This document shows, one piece after another, positions 10,501 through 21,900 of a stretch of 64,000 nucleotides of DNA. This DNA comes from Anaeramoeba flamelloides. Taxonomy: Eukaryota > Metamonada > Anaeramoebidae. Positions within the stretch are counted from its first letter, which is position 1; every line of letters begins with the position of its first letter. A program made the position numbers and the translations under genes. Where the stretch lies: NCBI GenBank assembly GCA_027625915.1, contig JANTQA010000047.1, forward strand, positions 9,548,001 through 9,612,000, read 5' to 3'. The notes under the pieces were generated by a model. The model was not told where the DNA came from and did no database searches. It worked only from the letters and a program-made list of their open reading frames with translations.

Positions 10501-11302
10501 CTTTGTTGAATTTTAAATTTTTAAAACTTTTCTTTTACTCTCAAAAATTTTAACCCAGGAAAAAATAAAAGTAACAAAAAAAAAAAAAAATTCGTGATAA
10601 TAAAAACACAAAACAAAACAAAAAACAATCTGGAATTGAAAGTCAAACCTCCTAAACCCCAATCAATAACTCTAAGTTTGCGTTCTTCGTGATCAATCAT
10701 AATGTTGTGAGGCTTTATATCCCTGTGCATGATCCCATTGGCATGCGAATAATCTAAGGCAAGCAACAATTCATACATATAGTATTTAACATCATAGTCT
10801 GTAAATGATGGATAAAGCTGTCGAAAATCACGGTTGTTTACGTACTCAAAAATTAAAGATGGCATTCCTGTTGTATTGTTTTTAACAACGTCATACAATT
10901 GAACAATATTTGGCCCATTTCTTAAATTCTCCAAAATTGAGATCTCTCTTCGGATTTTTGCCTTACGGACGGGCTTGAGAACTTTGACAACACAGTCCTT
11001 TTGGGTATTTGCTATTTTGCCATCAAACACTTCCGAGTATTTACCTCTTCCGATCCTTTTGATGACTTGATACTTCTTTTGGTTGCCATATGTTAATTGA
11101 TATTTTTCATAATCCCAATACTCTCTTGGTTTGTGTTTATTTATATCAGAGTATACACGAGAATAAGTTAGTCCACCTTTTTGTATGAAAAAAAAAGAAA
11201 AAAAAAAATTTAATGCAAGTTGCTTTTGTGAGAATGTAAAAGAAAACAATAAAAAAAAAAAGAAAAAAACAATTCAATAATCAAAAAGAGAAAGTTACTC
11301 AT
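7574..11302 (-). CDS. Casein kinase 2 catalytic subunit alpha, three exons
   Basis: Joined coding segments are 11302-11299 (ATGA), 11176-10649 and 8085-7574, separated by introns of 122 and 2,563 bp. They total 1,044 nt and give 347 residues, close to yeast and plant CK2 alpha. The protein starts [12 protein letters not shown], like the family MSGPVPSRARVYTD. It has the glycine loop GRGKYSEVF (44-52), ATP lysine K66, the basic cluster [11 protein letters not shown] (69-79), HRDIKPHN (152-159), the CK2-specific DWG (173-175) and GPELMVDY. These are all catalytic elements of a constitutively active, acidophilic Ser/Thr kinase of nucleus and cytosol. The sequence runs into the activation segment as DWGLGEYYH, against DWGLAEFYH in animals. 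The tail is Lys/Glu-rich and short. Splice phases agree at both junctions. The large intron has an atypical donor, GTTTGAC. The gene is divergent from the WIPI-like gene. Confidence 0.95.
8385..8830. repeat. Foldback-rich repeat with AACCTAACG motifs
   Basis: Short units of the form AAAACCTAACG followed by TTTTTTTAATTT recur in both orientations. One hairpin pairs TTTAATTTAAAAGAATTGAA with TTCAATTCTTTTAAATT at about 8670-8735. Similar units (GTTAGGTTTTTTTTAATT, AAAAACCTAGG) occur at 21360-21620, with a weaker match near 34315-34395. Probably a dispersed non-coding element; boundaries are approximate. Confidence 0.55.
9871..9891. repeat. C10-T-C10 tract
   Basis: Two runs of ten cytosines separated by one T, inside the CK2 alpha intron. 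This is exceptional in such AT-rich DNA. The transcript of the minus-strand gene would carry G10-A-G10. Confidence 0.95.
11177..11298 (-). other. First intron of CK2 alpha (122 bp), after a 4-nt coding exon
   Basis: Donor ATGA|GTAACT (11298) and acceptor AAAAAG|GTGGAC (11177). Splicing joins A + GT into a Ser codon and gives [10 protein letters not shown], which matches the conserved CK2 alpha N-terminus. Reading straight through instead gives a hydrophobic, low-complexity N-terminus unlike the family. Confidence 0.85.
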
Positions 11303-11934
11303 TTTTAATTTGTAGATTTATTAGTTGGTGAATAAAATTTTAATTCTAAATTAAAATTGATGAAGTAGAAATAATGAAAAAAAATGAAAAGTTTGTTTTT
11401 AATTAAATTCTTTTTTCAATTCAGTGTTAAACTTGAACAAAGATTTTGTTCTTCCAAAAGAATAGTTTTTCAGAACACTCCATTACATAAATTTTATTAG
11501 TTCTTGATTTTTTGAGGGGTAGTTTGAGTGTATATTTTTGATTAGGTGGTGTGTAATAATTCGATATACGTACATTTAGAGGGTTTTTAAGGTTCTTATT
11601 GATAAATAAAATAAATTTTCATCCAAAAACAATAAGTTTGAAATAATTTTTATAAAATTGTATTTCTTTTTTGAATTTGGAATTGTTAGATTTGTTTAAT
11701 TTGTTTTACATTATTGTCCTATTAAAAAAGGTGTTTAATAATTTGTCTCGAAAGTGTTTTCAAACAGCTTAAAAAAGAAAAATGGACAGTTTTAAGAACC
11801 ATTTGAGAAATCATTTAATGAGTACTTTCATAAAATAGCCCTCATTATGTTTTTATTCATTCTTAAAATCCCATGTTTTCGGATTTTAATAATCATTTTT
11901 TCATTTTTTTTAAAGTGGTACTTACCAAAGCATT
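11303..11934. promoter_or_regulatory. Shared divergent upstream region, CK2 alpha / WIPI
   Basis: 632 bp separate the two start codons of oppositely transcribed genes, so it must hold both 5' untranslated regions and promoters. I see no clear TATA or initiator element that stands out from the AT-rich background. Confidence 0.4.
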
Positions 11935-14900
11935 ATGACTGATCTTGTTGCAATTTCTTTTAATTCCAAAAAAAATTGTCTTTTGTGTTCAAGAAAGCAG
12001 GGGTTTAAAGTGTTTGATCTCTCACCTTTTCAGAAACGTTTCAACAGAAAGTTCACAGAATATGGCATCAAAATGATCGATCAACTTGGAGAAAGTAATC
12101 TATTTGCAATCGTCCGAATGACTAACCCAAAGAAACTATATATATGGGACGACTACCAGTCAAAGAATTTAGCGGAAATCACTTTCCGACAACCAATTAG
12201 AGTTGTTCGTATGTTTGTTGACAAATTAGTTGTTTGCTGTATTACCGAGGTTGTGTTTTATCGTTTTAGTGATTTAGAAAGAGAAAAAGTAATCAAAACA
12301 GGAAGAAACAATCCAAACCTTTTTGCAACAACGAGTAACAGAAATACTCTTCAAACACTTGTTGTGTCACATACAGAACCCGGCTATTTGCTACGTTTTG
12401 TTTTTTCAAAAAATCCATCAAGCAACAATTTCAAGTAAATATTAATTTTTTTTTATCTTTTTTTCTTTTTTTATCAAATTTGGTTCATTGCTTCTGTTTT
12501 TCGAAAAAACTTTCTTAATTAAATTTAAACACACTCCACCAAAGCGAAAAACAAATCATCAAAAAAAAACAACACTTTTGTTTTCTTTTTCTTTTTTTTT
12601 TACTCCTTTCGAACTTTTCTTCCAATAATTTAGTTTTTTTGTTTGCGAACAGGCATTCACTTTTATCCTAAAAACTTTAATGGATTTAATTTTTGTTATT
12701 GGCTTGTAGACATTAGTATTTGAATAATACCTGGGAAAAATTTTGAACTTCATTTTCTATATTTTTTTTGAAAATAATAGAGTTTTCGAAGAAATTAGAT
12801 TGAAATTTGGGATTTCTCTTAATTTGTTTTTCCCACTTTTTTTCTGAACTACTGTTAATTGTAAAATACAAAGATCAAAATTTTCAGTCAGCTTTCCTTA
12901 AAATCACATTCCAAGAATTAAAACAAATCAATTATCAAAAGTTCCATTTCTCAAAGGTGAAATTAATATTTTATGCTTGTGTTAAGGAATTAAAAAATTT
13001 GAAATGGTTACTGATGATTTATAAATTTGGAAAGCTGAATGAAAATTTTGTTCTATTTATTTTGCAACAAATAGTATTTTGAGATGAGATATATTGGGTG
13101 AACTAAGAACCCCAAATCTAAACCAATATTTCAGTCTTGAAAAAAGATAATCAGTTGAAAATTTTCTCCCATTTAAATTTCAAATACCAGTACATTATCA
13201 AAATTATAATTACTGGATTTGTTTCTTTTTGTGGTAAAGAATAGAAAAAACTTGTAAACATTTCCTCTATTTTCTTTTGGGTTCATGTAAAAGAGAAATG
13301 CTAAATTCAAAAGAAGAACGGAAATTAATAAGAATTCTCTTTAAATGATACTATTTGTTGAAAAATAAATTGAACAAAATTTTCATTCAGCTTTCCAAAA
13401 AAAGATTGTATAAACCAGGCGTACCTTTCAAATTGTTTATTCTGAAAAGAAATTAAATTATTAATTTACCTTTTAGAATTAGGGACTTTGGATAATTTGT
13501 AATAATTCTTGCGATGTTTTTTTGGAAAGCCTAATGAAAATATTGATCTTTTTATTTTGCAATTAACAGTAAAACCAAATCGACTATAAAAAATAATAAG
13601 AAACGAAAGTTGCTTTTGGAAAATTTAACAGTGGTGGAAAAAAAGTGAAACGGGTTGTTTTTTAATGAAAACATGAAGAAATTTTCAGAAATCACAGCAA
13701 CGACAAAAATCACCAAAAATAAAAGGTAATTTCAATTAACACCAGAGAAGAATTCATTATTTTATTAACAATCAAACCTACGAAAACAATTAAAATCTAC
13801 TCCTTTCTATATATTACATCTGAATTTGTGCTTTTTTGAGATATCCAAAAAGTTTAAATTTTTTCTACAAATTCTTAATAATCAAACATACAAAGAAAAC
13901 ACTTTACGAAAAGATCATATTATAAATCCCATTTTTGTTGTTAATACTCCACTTTGTAGTCAATAATCTATTTTTTTCAAATATCAATTATTTTATATAA
14001 TTTACCTTTGAAGAACAAATAAAAAATAAGCAGAATAATACACATCAAAGAATTGTTGATACATGTCTGGAAGAAAACTAATTAATCAATAAATTTTCTT
14101 AAAAATTGAAAAACTCAAATTCTTATGGCGCTATTGAGAAAAACAACAATATTCGAAATGAACTTCTACTGGTATTTGAATAATAAATATGAAACAATTT
14201 TCACTCCATTTTCCATACTTTTCTTTTACAAATCAAGTCCCCAAATGAAGTTTGTTGGTATTTGTGGCCTCGATTTGAAAAAGGAAATGAAAATGAAGTG
14301 AAAATTTTTCACATTTATTAATCAAATATCAAGATCAAAGATCGAATAGAATTCCAATAGAAATCAATATGATTTCTCAACAATAATTTCCATGGTTTTA
14401 ATAACCTTAGAATAACACATTTTTACCAAGTGACAATTGATCTTGCAATAAAAAAAATTTTTGCAACCGAATAATGTTTCAAAAAAAAATCGAAAAAAAA
14501 AACAAAAATGTGCAAAAATGTGAAAAAATGATTTCAATTTTGAAAATTACCAAAATAAAATTTTTCTTCTAATATCTATGCAAACCCTTTAAACACATGT
14601 ATTTCACCCATTACAACTGGGCCCCTTTGACTGGAAAATAGTTTATATTATTTTTTGTGATAAATATGATGCAGTATTGTCACAAAGACTGTTTTTTTAA
14701 TGTTATTTTTCTAAAAAAACCTCAATTTATTAAAAAAAAGAAAAATAAAAAAAAACTTTTTTAATTTATTCATTATTTATTTGAACTTTTTATCAGGGTT
14801 CCAATTTACCAACAGGTTTATTTGATGCTATATAGTTGATATGTTGTGATATTTTTAAAATCGTGGAAAAAATAATTTTTTCCAAAATGCATCAATAGTG

Positions 14901-16595
14901 TCTGGAAAGACATAAGATAATTTCTAAAAAAGTGGGCCATTTTTTTTTATATTTCATAAAAAACCCCCTTTATTAGTGGATCTATTCGTTTATTGACAAT
15001 ACCAAATTAAGTAAAATATTAATACTAATTAAATCAACACATATTGTATCTTTATTTCAAAATATGTCCATTAAAATATTTCCAAAAAATGAAAAAAAAA
15101 TACTCACTTCTTTTTGAAAAAACAATACACTACCAATTTCAATAAAAATTGAGAATTTAGTAAGTCGTACAAAGGATTTTTAAAACAATAAAATCTATCT
15201 AGAAGTTTTTCGATCGAATGGAAGTTTTTTCGAGATTAAATCTCTTAGGATAAAGATTTTTTCGATCAAAAAAAAAAAATAATCACCAATTTTCACATCT
15301 TGAAAAAATAACACATAAAATCAAGATGATAAAATTTAGTATCTTTTATTTATGTAATACCATACTAAAAAACGAATTTAATTATTACTCAGAACCAATA
15401 AATGGTTTTTAATGATTTTTGAATATTTAAATAGTGTTCCGACAATTGATTCAATAAAGATATTTTAAAATAAATTTGCCACACATTTTTGGAAATAGCT
15501 AATATTTGTGTAATCACTTGATGATTAACAAAAAAAAAAAAAATAATTTTCTATTTCAATTCTAATTTGATTTCTTTTATTCTCTTTACTTAGAACCAAG
15601 TTATAATATATGTTGATTTAAATTGAATAAAATACCAACTAATTACTCAATGAAGAATGTAAATAATAATAAATTTATATTATTTACTAAATAATGTTTT
15701 TGCAATGTATTTTTTTGTTCTAAAATTTACTACCCTCTAATGTTTAAAAAATTGGAAAAAAATATTTCAAAATATCTGAAATCATGTATTATACTCTAAT
15801 GTATAAGATTTATTTTAAAAATTAATTTATTTTGGTTTATTCAATTTCATTATTAAAAAAAAAAAAATGAAAAAAAAAATAAAATGAAAAAGAAGAAGAG
15901 AACCAATGTTTGAAAGAGAGTTAAATAGTAATTTTTTCATTAAAAATTTAGAATTATACAATTTCAAAACTTCTTAGAGAATTAAAAAAAAATTAAATTC
16001 AAAATTTAAATAAACCCTTTTCTTAATTATTAATATTATTATTGTTATGATTATTCTATGTAACCAAAATATAAATTTACTGTATATAATTATATCATTT
16101 TCAAATCAAAGAACTTTTAATCAAAAACCAATCAATTTACTTCAATTATCACACAATGGCAGGCTGGTTTCTGTTTGCACATCTGAAAGTAATCTAGTTA
16201 GAGTATTTGAATGCAGTTCCGGTATTTGTATTTCACAATTACAAGCTGGGAAAAAGCGAACAACAATTTCTTCAATGGTTTTCCAAGATTTAGGTAATTA
16301 TATTGCCGTGGTAACTAGTAGATCCTTCTTGCATATTTTTGATATCCCAAGAGATATAAAACAATTAAAAACAAAAACAAAAGAAAAAATGGGTGTAACA
16401 TTTTGTAAAATCGCCTTTCAAAAAAGAAAGCCTATAGCTTCATGCCAAATACCAACCATACCAAAAATGAAATTATTATTTCTTGCCCAAAATATCACCA
16501 TTTATTCACTAAATGGAAAAATTTATGAATTTAAATACGATCCTCAAAATAAAGAAATTATTTCAATTGGAAAGCCTAAACAATTTATGAAATAA
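11935..16595 (+). CDS. WIPI/Atg18-type PROPPIN beta-propeller, two exons
   Basis: Exons 11935-12434 and 16112-16595, joined across a 3,677 bp intron (TTCAA|GTAAAT ... CAAAG|AACTTT), give 984 nt and 327 residues in frame. The start VAISFNSKKNCLLCSRKQGF (5-24) matches the opening blade of WDR45/WIPI3-like proteins (LRFNQD...C...ETGVRIYN). LYIWDD (68-73), ITFRQPIRVVRM and PINLLQLSHNGRLVSVCTSE also fall where the family has LIWDD, F..PVL.VRM and PI..L.LN..G.LVATAS. PROPPINs bind PI3P on membranes and act in autophagosome formation or endosomal sorting. Oddity: the FRRG lipid-binding motif is LQAG (210-213), so both arginines are gone, although basic residues (KKR, 214-216) follow at once. At 327 residues it is slightly shorter than WDR45 (about 360). 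Confidence 0.85.
14330..14660. repeat. Dispersed repeat family C, copy 1
   Basis: Shared with 20950-21290 in the same order: TTTTAATAAC, GATCTTGCAATAAA, GTGAAAAAATGATTTCAATT, TTTCTTCTAATATCTAT, CAAACCCTTT and CCATTACAACTG. It is non-coding, and both copies sit inside long introns. Confidence 0.7.
14915..15501. mobile_element. MITE family B, copy 2 (587 bp)
   Basis: Terminal inverted repeats are GATAATTTCTAAAAAAGTGG at the left and the complement of CACATTTTTGGAAATAGCTAA at the right. The body is collinear with 6286-6872, and my boundaries give the same 587 bp length. It sits inside the WIPI intron. Confidence 0.8.
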
Positions 16596-16790
16596 AATTA
16601 AAGTTTTCGTATTTATAAATTTTGATAATATCTACTACATTGGAATTAAACCTTCATAAATATATTTTTTTAAAAAAAATAAACCTTAAAATTTTAATGT
16701 TTTTTTTAAATTTTTTGAGATCTTGAAATATTTTTTTTTAATTGAAATTAAAAAAATTTCAGGAATATAAATAAGAAATAATATAAACAC

Positions 16791-17760
16791 CATTTCAAAA
16801 ATTGTGACTCACACGAAATAATAAATTGAAATAAAAATATATATCCTTTAGTATTGAATAACAACTAATAATTAAATCTGATTTTTAATTCACTGTTAAA
16901 TCATTCTATATATGTCCCTACGACCCAAAAAACACTAAAAATGAAAAACTGATCAAATATTTTCCATTAATACAATTAAAAAAACTAAATGATAAAATAA
17001 AAATAAATAAAGTTTCAATTCAACTTTTTCTTGAGAACATGTTTTGCCAAAATCATTGAATTCACACTTGAAATTATGTATATTTTTAGATACACTCTCT
17101 TGTTTTAACTCATTTACAAAAACAAATTCTAAATTATGGGGAATTTTCTTTTTACAAAAGGCACTAATTTGATCTTCAAATGTTTTTTTTTTGTTTTAAA
17201 TGGTAAAATTAAAAAAAAGTTCAACTCAAAAGATAAACTTTCTGGAAAATCATTCTAATTTAATATATTAACTTATTCTTTGATTTCAAACTTTTCTCAA
17301 CCTCAATTTTTCAAAAAAAAAAAAAAAAAGTGCACAGTAATTTCAAAAAATATATTCGATATTTAAAAGTTGAGAGTGTTTTTATTCTAAAAAAAATTAT
17401 CCCAGTGGTTAATGGAATTAAGTTATGAACTTAATTTCGAAAAATATTAATCAGAAAAAAATACTGCTTAATTTTATTAAGGACATATAAAAACCTGATA
17501 TTTTAAAATTTAAAAAAAATATAAAACCAAAAACTCGAAAAAAATAAAGTAACAATTATTGAAAAGTATATTACGAATTTTTTATGACTGAACTTTTACT
17601 AAAAAAAAGTTAACATGTAGATTTTTTGCTAATAATTAAATTCATTTTAAAAGACATTACATGGCTGATATTTTCTTAGTGAGATTATTTGTCTTTTCAA
17701 TGATTTTTTTTTATATCCACATGATCTTTGCTAAAAAAAAAAAAAAAAAAGAAAAAAGCA
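16791..17760. mobile_element. MITE family D (TIR TCAAAAATTGTGACTCAC), interrupted copy
   Basis: Starts CATTTCAAAAATTGTGACTC and follows the 17999-18612 copy until about 16925. It then has roughly 550 bp of unrelated sequence, and resumes near 17485 with ATATAAAAACCTGATAT through CCACATGATCTTTG and an A18 run. The interruption looks like an insertion. The right end is not clear. Confidence 0.6.
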
Positions 17761-17998
17761 AAAAGTATCAAAAAAAAAATGATAAGAAAAGAAAAAGAAA
17801 AAAAAAAAGATCAAAAACTTTTTTCATCAAATACTTTGGGAAGTTTAATTCCAATAAATTTATTAAAACAAGAAAGGAGATCAACTAAATCTTCAGCTAT
17901 CAAGATTTTCAGAAAATTGTCCCAATCTATTATTTAAAATAGAGGTGAATAGCACCGTAAAGAAGAAGATTGTGTAAGTTACTTAAAACTATTCTTAT

Positions 17999-18360
17999 GA
18001 ACTCTTTTTCAAAAATTGTGACTCACCCGAAATAATAAATTGAAAAAAAAAAATTATCCTTTAGTATTCAAGAACAATTAGTCACTAAATATGATTGGTA
18101 ATTCTCTTTTAAGTCATTCTAAATCTATAAAAGCCTGATATATTAAAAATTAAAAAAAATAAAACCAAAAACTAAAAAAAAGTGAGTCACAATTTTTGAA
18201 ATGAGCATTACGGATTTTTTATTACTGAACTTTCACTGTAAAAAAGTTGAACAACAAGATTTTTTATGAATAATTAAATCCATTTTCAAAGACATTACAT
18301 AGTCGAAATTTTCTTAGCGATTATTTGTCTTTTCGAAGATCTCTTTTTTTTTCCACATGA

Positions 18361-18445
<85 letters not shown>

Positions 18446-18612
18446 AAAACAAAATTTTGAAAAAGTAAAACGAATATTTGAAAAATTAGAACTAAATGAT
18501 TCTGATCCCAAAAATTTGAAAATATTTTTTTGTTAAGAATACTGGAATAAACCTCAAAACAACTCCCATTAACATTACAAACTGAGTCAAAATTTATGAA
18601 AAATAGTTTATA
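17999..18612. mobile_element. MITE family D, copy 2, with poly-A core
   Basis: Left end GAACTCTTTTTCAAAAATTG and right end TTTATGAAAAATAGTTTA form inverted repeats. A nested ~205 bp unit at about 18003-18208 is bounded by TTGTGACTCAC and GTGAGTCACAA. The core is a 77-A run (18367-18443). The whole is the reverse complement of 43389-44008. Confidence 0.75.
18367..18443. repeat. A77 homopolymer
   Basis: 77 consecutive adenines inside MITE family D. The reverse-complement copy at 43558-43640 has long T runs with interruptions at the same place. Confidence 0.9.
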
Positions 18613-18974
18613 AATGATTATTATTACAAGTGTCTTTGAAAAAAAAAAAAGAAAAATCAATTCAAAAAAAGAAATTGTAAAAAATATTTTTATTTTTTAC
18701 TATTTATTATTTATTGTTTATTGTCATTTAATTCTATTTTTACTAATTTTAATTCAGATTATACATCCATATCTAAATGTGTATATTTATATAATAATAT
18801 GCATGTATATTATTTTTGATATACTAACAAAATAATTTTTATTTATTAATTATAAAAAAAAACTTGTTTTGCTTCTAAAATAAAGGAAAACTAAAAAAAA
18901 TTGAAAAGAAAAAAAAAAAAAAGAAACAAGAAAAGAAAAGCAAAGAAAAGAAAGGATGAAAAAAGAAAATAAGG

Positions 18975-21900
18975 TTAAATCCAATTCATAGTTTTGCTTG
19001 GGATTATTTCAGCTACTTCCCAAACTGGCTTATCGAAGTAAGGTTCAAACTTCATCATTAAAATATAGGAAACATTTTTAATTTGTTGTGGAGAAAGCTC
19101 TTCGCCTGTTTTAGCATGTATTTCGGAATGGACTTGGTCGCTTGTAAAAGAAAAGGTCAGAATGGTTTCAGATTGGTTTGTAGATCCGTCAAAGAACTCG
19201 ACGTCTCGTACATCTAATAATTCCCTTTTCACGATTTTGCCAGATTTTTCGTCTTCGGCGATATTTGCTAACAATTCTCTGTAGGGCCTTTCCGCAAAGT
19301 ATTTTTCAACTTTTTCTAAATCAGCTTTTAAATAGGGATCCATGAATTTTGCGATCAGCCCGTTTTCAAGAATTTTTGAAAATTTGCCGATTCTAAAATT
19401 CGGATCTGCCTTTCGGATTTCTTCCTGGCAATAGGCCAAATTATTTGAAGGAAGATACCACTCACCAAAAGAACTGATCTTTTCCACAATTTTTCCTGGG
19501 ATTAGCGAAAGGTATCGAAAGAATGATAGGATTGGGTTTTTTGATTTTTCAATGAGAAACCAAAAATTTTTTAATTTGGAATACCTTGTTTCCGGTATTA
19601 ATGCCAATGCTGTCGAAAAGGAGGCTGATTTCTTGCTTTCGTCATCGACACTTTTGATACCTAGATTGATTTTCTTGGTATCTTTTCCAAGATCGCTTTG
19701 CGTAAATGTTTGATAGACCTCACTCATCGAATTCGAAAGGAAATGTGTTAATGGATTTGACACAATCGGCTTTCCAATTGTATAAATTACATTTCTTGGA
19801 TAGCGAATAAAAAATAATTTCGAATCATTTATTTTGCTTCCTATTTTCGTTGCAGATTTATATCCAAAATTCCCAACTTTATATGTTGTCTTGGCAAAAA
19901 ATTTAATTGGCCACAAACTCGAAGAAATTAAATCTGAAGTCAGATCTAAGATCGAATCAGTGGCTTTTTTGGCAATTTTTGTTGACGTTCTTCTATTTAA
20001 TTGTTCCCATGTTTTTTTAATGTCTTGATCCTTTTATTTGAATTTGGGATTTGTTTTTTTTTTTTTTTTTTTAATTAGTGAATTGAAATTGTTAGATCGA
20101 ATCAAATATTTTAAAGAATGCTTAGTATGTGTCTATTTGGGGGGGGGGGTAAAACTAATCAAATTATTTGAATTCATTAAGGAAATTTTTTTCAAGATGT
20201 TTTTTTGCTTTGGTATTCATTATTATTAAAAACCCAACTCAAACGAAAATTTTTAATTTTTATTTTGCTTTTTAAATTTATTGATTATATCCAAAATTTA
20301 AAATTAAATTAACTTTTCATTCCTTGCTTTATTTTTTTAATAGTATTAAAACAATGAATTATATTAGTTCTTTTACTGAAGGCTGGTGTATTTTCCATAT
20401 ATTTCAACACAAACCAATTGTATTATAATATCGTGCATATTGTAGTAATTTTTGTGATTATAGTTAATTTTGAAGGCCAAAAACAAAAAAAATTTCGTAA
20501 CAATAATTGTATAAGAGAAATATCAAAAGTAAAATATTGTTTTTATTTATACAAAAAAGAGGGAAATTTACAACTAGACAATCAAAAAAATCGGTCTTTT
20601 GAGCACATTTTTAAAATTAACTACAATATTTTTTTGATCAGTAAGAAATATTTTTTTAACAAGAATTATTATTTAACTTATGTAATTCAATTCTCAAATT
20701 TCTTAATATTATCAATTCTAAACTCTTTTCCAATTATTTAGCCCATCAAAAAGTGAAAAAAATACATTTTTTTGAAAATATTGTTTTAATTGTTGTTGTT
20801 AAAATACAAAGATGTTTTGTTTTTTTTTGATAATTGGTATCTCGTTTGATATTTTAGTACTTTATTGATTATTTTGTTTTAAAAAAAGTTCTTAATAAAA
20901 ATATAAAAACACAATTGATTAAAAATTTTGGAATGACTTTTCTCATAGTTCAAATTGATCTCTCTTTGAAGATCAAATAAAAGTCTCATCGAAATTAATA
21001 GGATTTTTATAAAATCATTCCCACTCTTTTAATAACATTAAAACAACGTGATTTATACTTAGTGACTCTAGATCTTGCAATAAATAAAAAAAAAAAACAT
21101 TTATGTAACAAAAGAAAAAATAGTAAAAATAAAATAAAAAAAAAAGTGAAAAAATGATTTCAATTTTTTAGAATTTCCAAAATTATATCTTTTCTTCTAA
21201 TATCTATTCAAACCCTTTTAAAATACATGTAATTCATCCATTACAACTGAACTAAAAATTTTTGAACCGAAAATAGTTATAATAAAAAAAAAAATTACTT
21301 GAAAATTCACAACAAACAATGCAAATTTTTTTTTTCTTTTTTTTTTCCCATTAAAAAGTGAGAATTTTAAGTTCATCTGTTTGCCGTTAGGTTTTTTTTA
21401 ATTTGAGAGATAAACAGAAATTTTTTATAATTTTCGGTTTATTTCTCAAAGTAAAAAAAACCTAGGCACTACACGTTAGGTTTTTTTTAATTTTTGTTTT
21501 GATTAGAAAATCAATTGATTTTCAAAATAAAAACAAGAATAAAAAAAAGTGTTTTTAGCTTTTCTTGAGTTTTTTGTTTATTTCTTGAATAAAAAAAAAA
21601 ACTAGGAACTCTACGACACTCTACGGCACTTGACAACACTTCCCAAATTCCTAATTTGAAATAGATATATTGTTGAACCAAGTGAGAGAGCTTCTGGCCA
21701 ATAATCTGATCTGGTTGCCAAAAATAGTGAGTGATCTTGTTCCAATTGTTATTCTGGTTCGATTTTTAGAGAAACCAAAAAGATTCAAATTGATTAGAAG
21801 ATTTCTTCAAAGAATTAGTCTTTAGAAGCATAGCCCGATTTTTAATGTAAAATTATATAGTTTTTATAACTTTTTGAGAAAATAATAAACAATCAAAAAT

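Larger units (their letters stand above)
8086..10648 (-). other. Long second intron of CK2 alpha
   Basis: 2,563 bp intron with donor G|GTTTGA (10648) and acceptor ATAG (8086). No gene is seen inside. It holds a palindrome-rich segment with repeated AACCTAACG (8385-8830), a C10-T-C10 tract at 9871-9891, and a slightly GC-richer patch near 9588-9640. The frame closes without any extra exon. Confidence 0.8.
12435..16111 (+). other. Long intron of the WIPI-like gene
   Basis: 3,677 bp with no recognised gene. It contains a two-copy internal repeat (about 13000-13075 and 13495-13575, sharing GGAAAGC, ATGAAAAT and TATTTTGCAA), a dispersed repeat (14330-14660) and a MITE family B copy (14915-15501). 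Exon phases match without further exons. Confidence 0.75.
16596..18974. other. Intergenic DNA between convergent WIPI and TIM44 genes
   Basis: 2.4 kb between two 3' ends. No gene is seen; it is largely filled by two adjacent copies of MITE family D (about 16791-17760 and 17999-18612), including a 77-A homopolymer. Confidence 0.65.

Noticed and set aside
12807-13082. 91-codon plus-strand frame in the WIPI intron as a possible missed exon
   Set aside because: The WIPI exons join in phase without it, the peptide has no propeller-blade motif, and a diverged copy of part of the DNA recurs ~500 bp downstream without an open frame.
17661-17937. Lys-rich open frames
   Set aside because: Translation of the A-rich core of a MITE family D copy.
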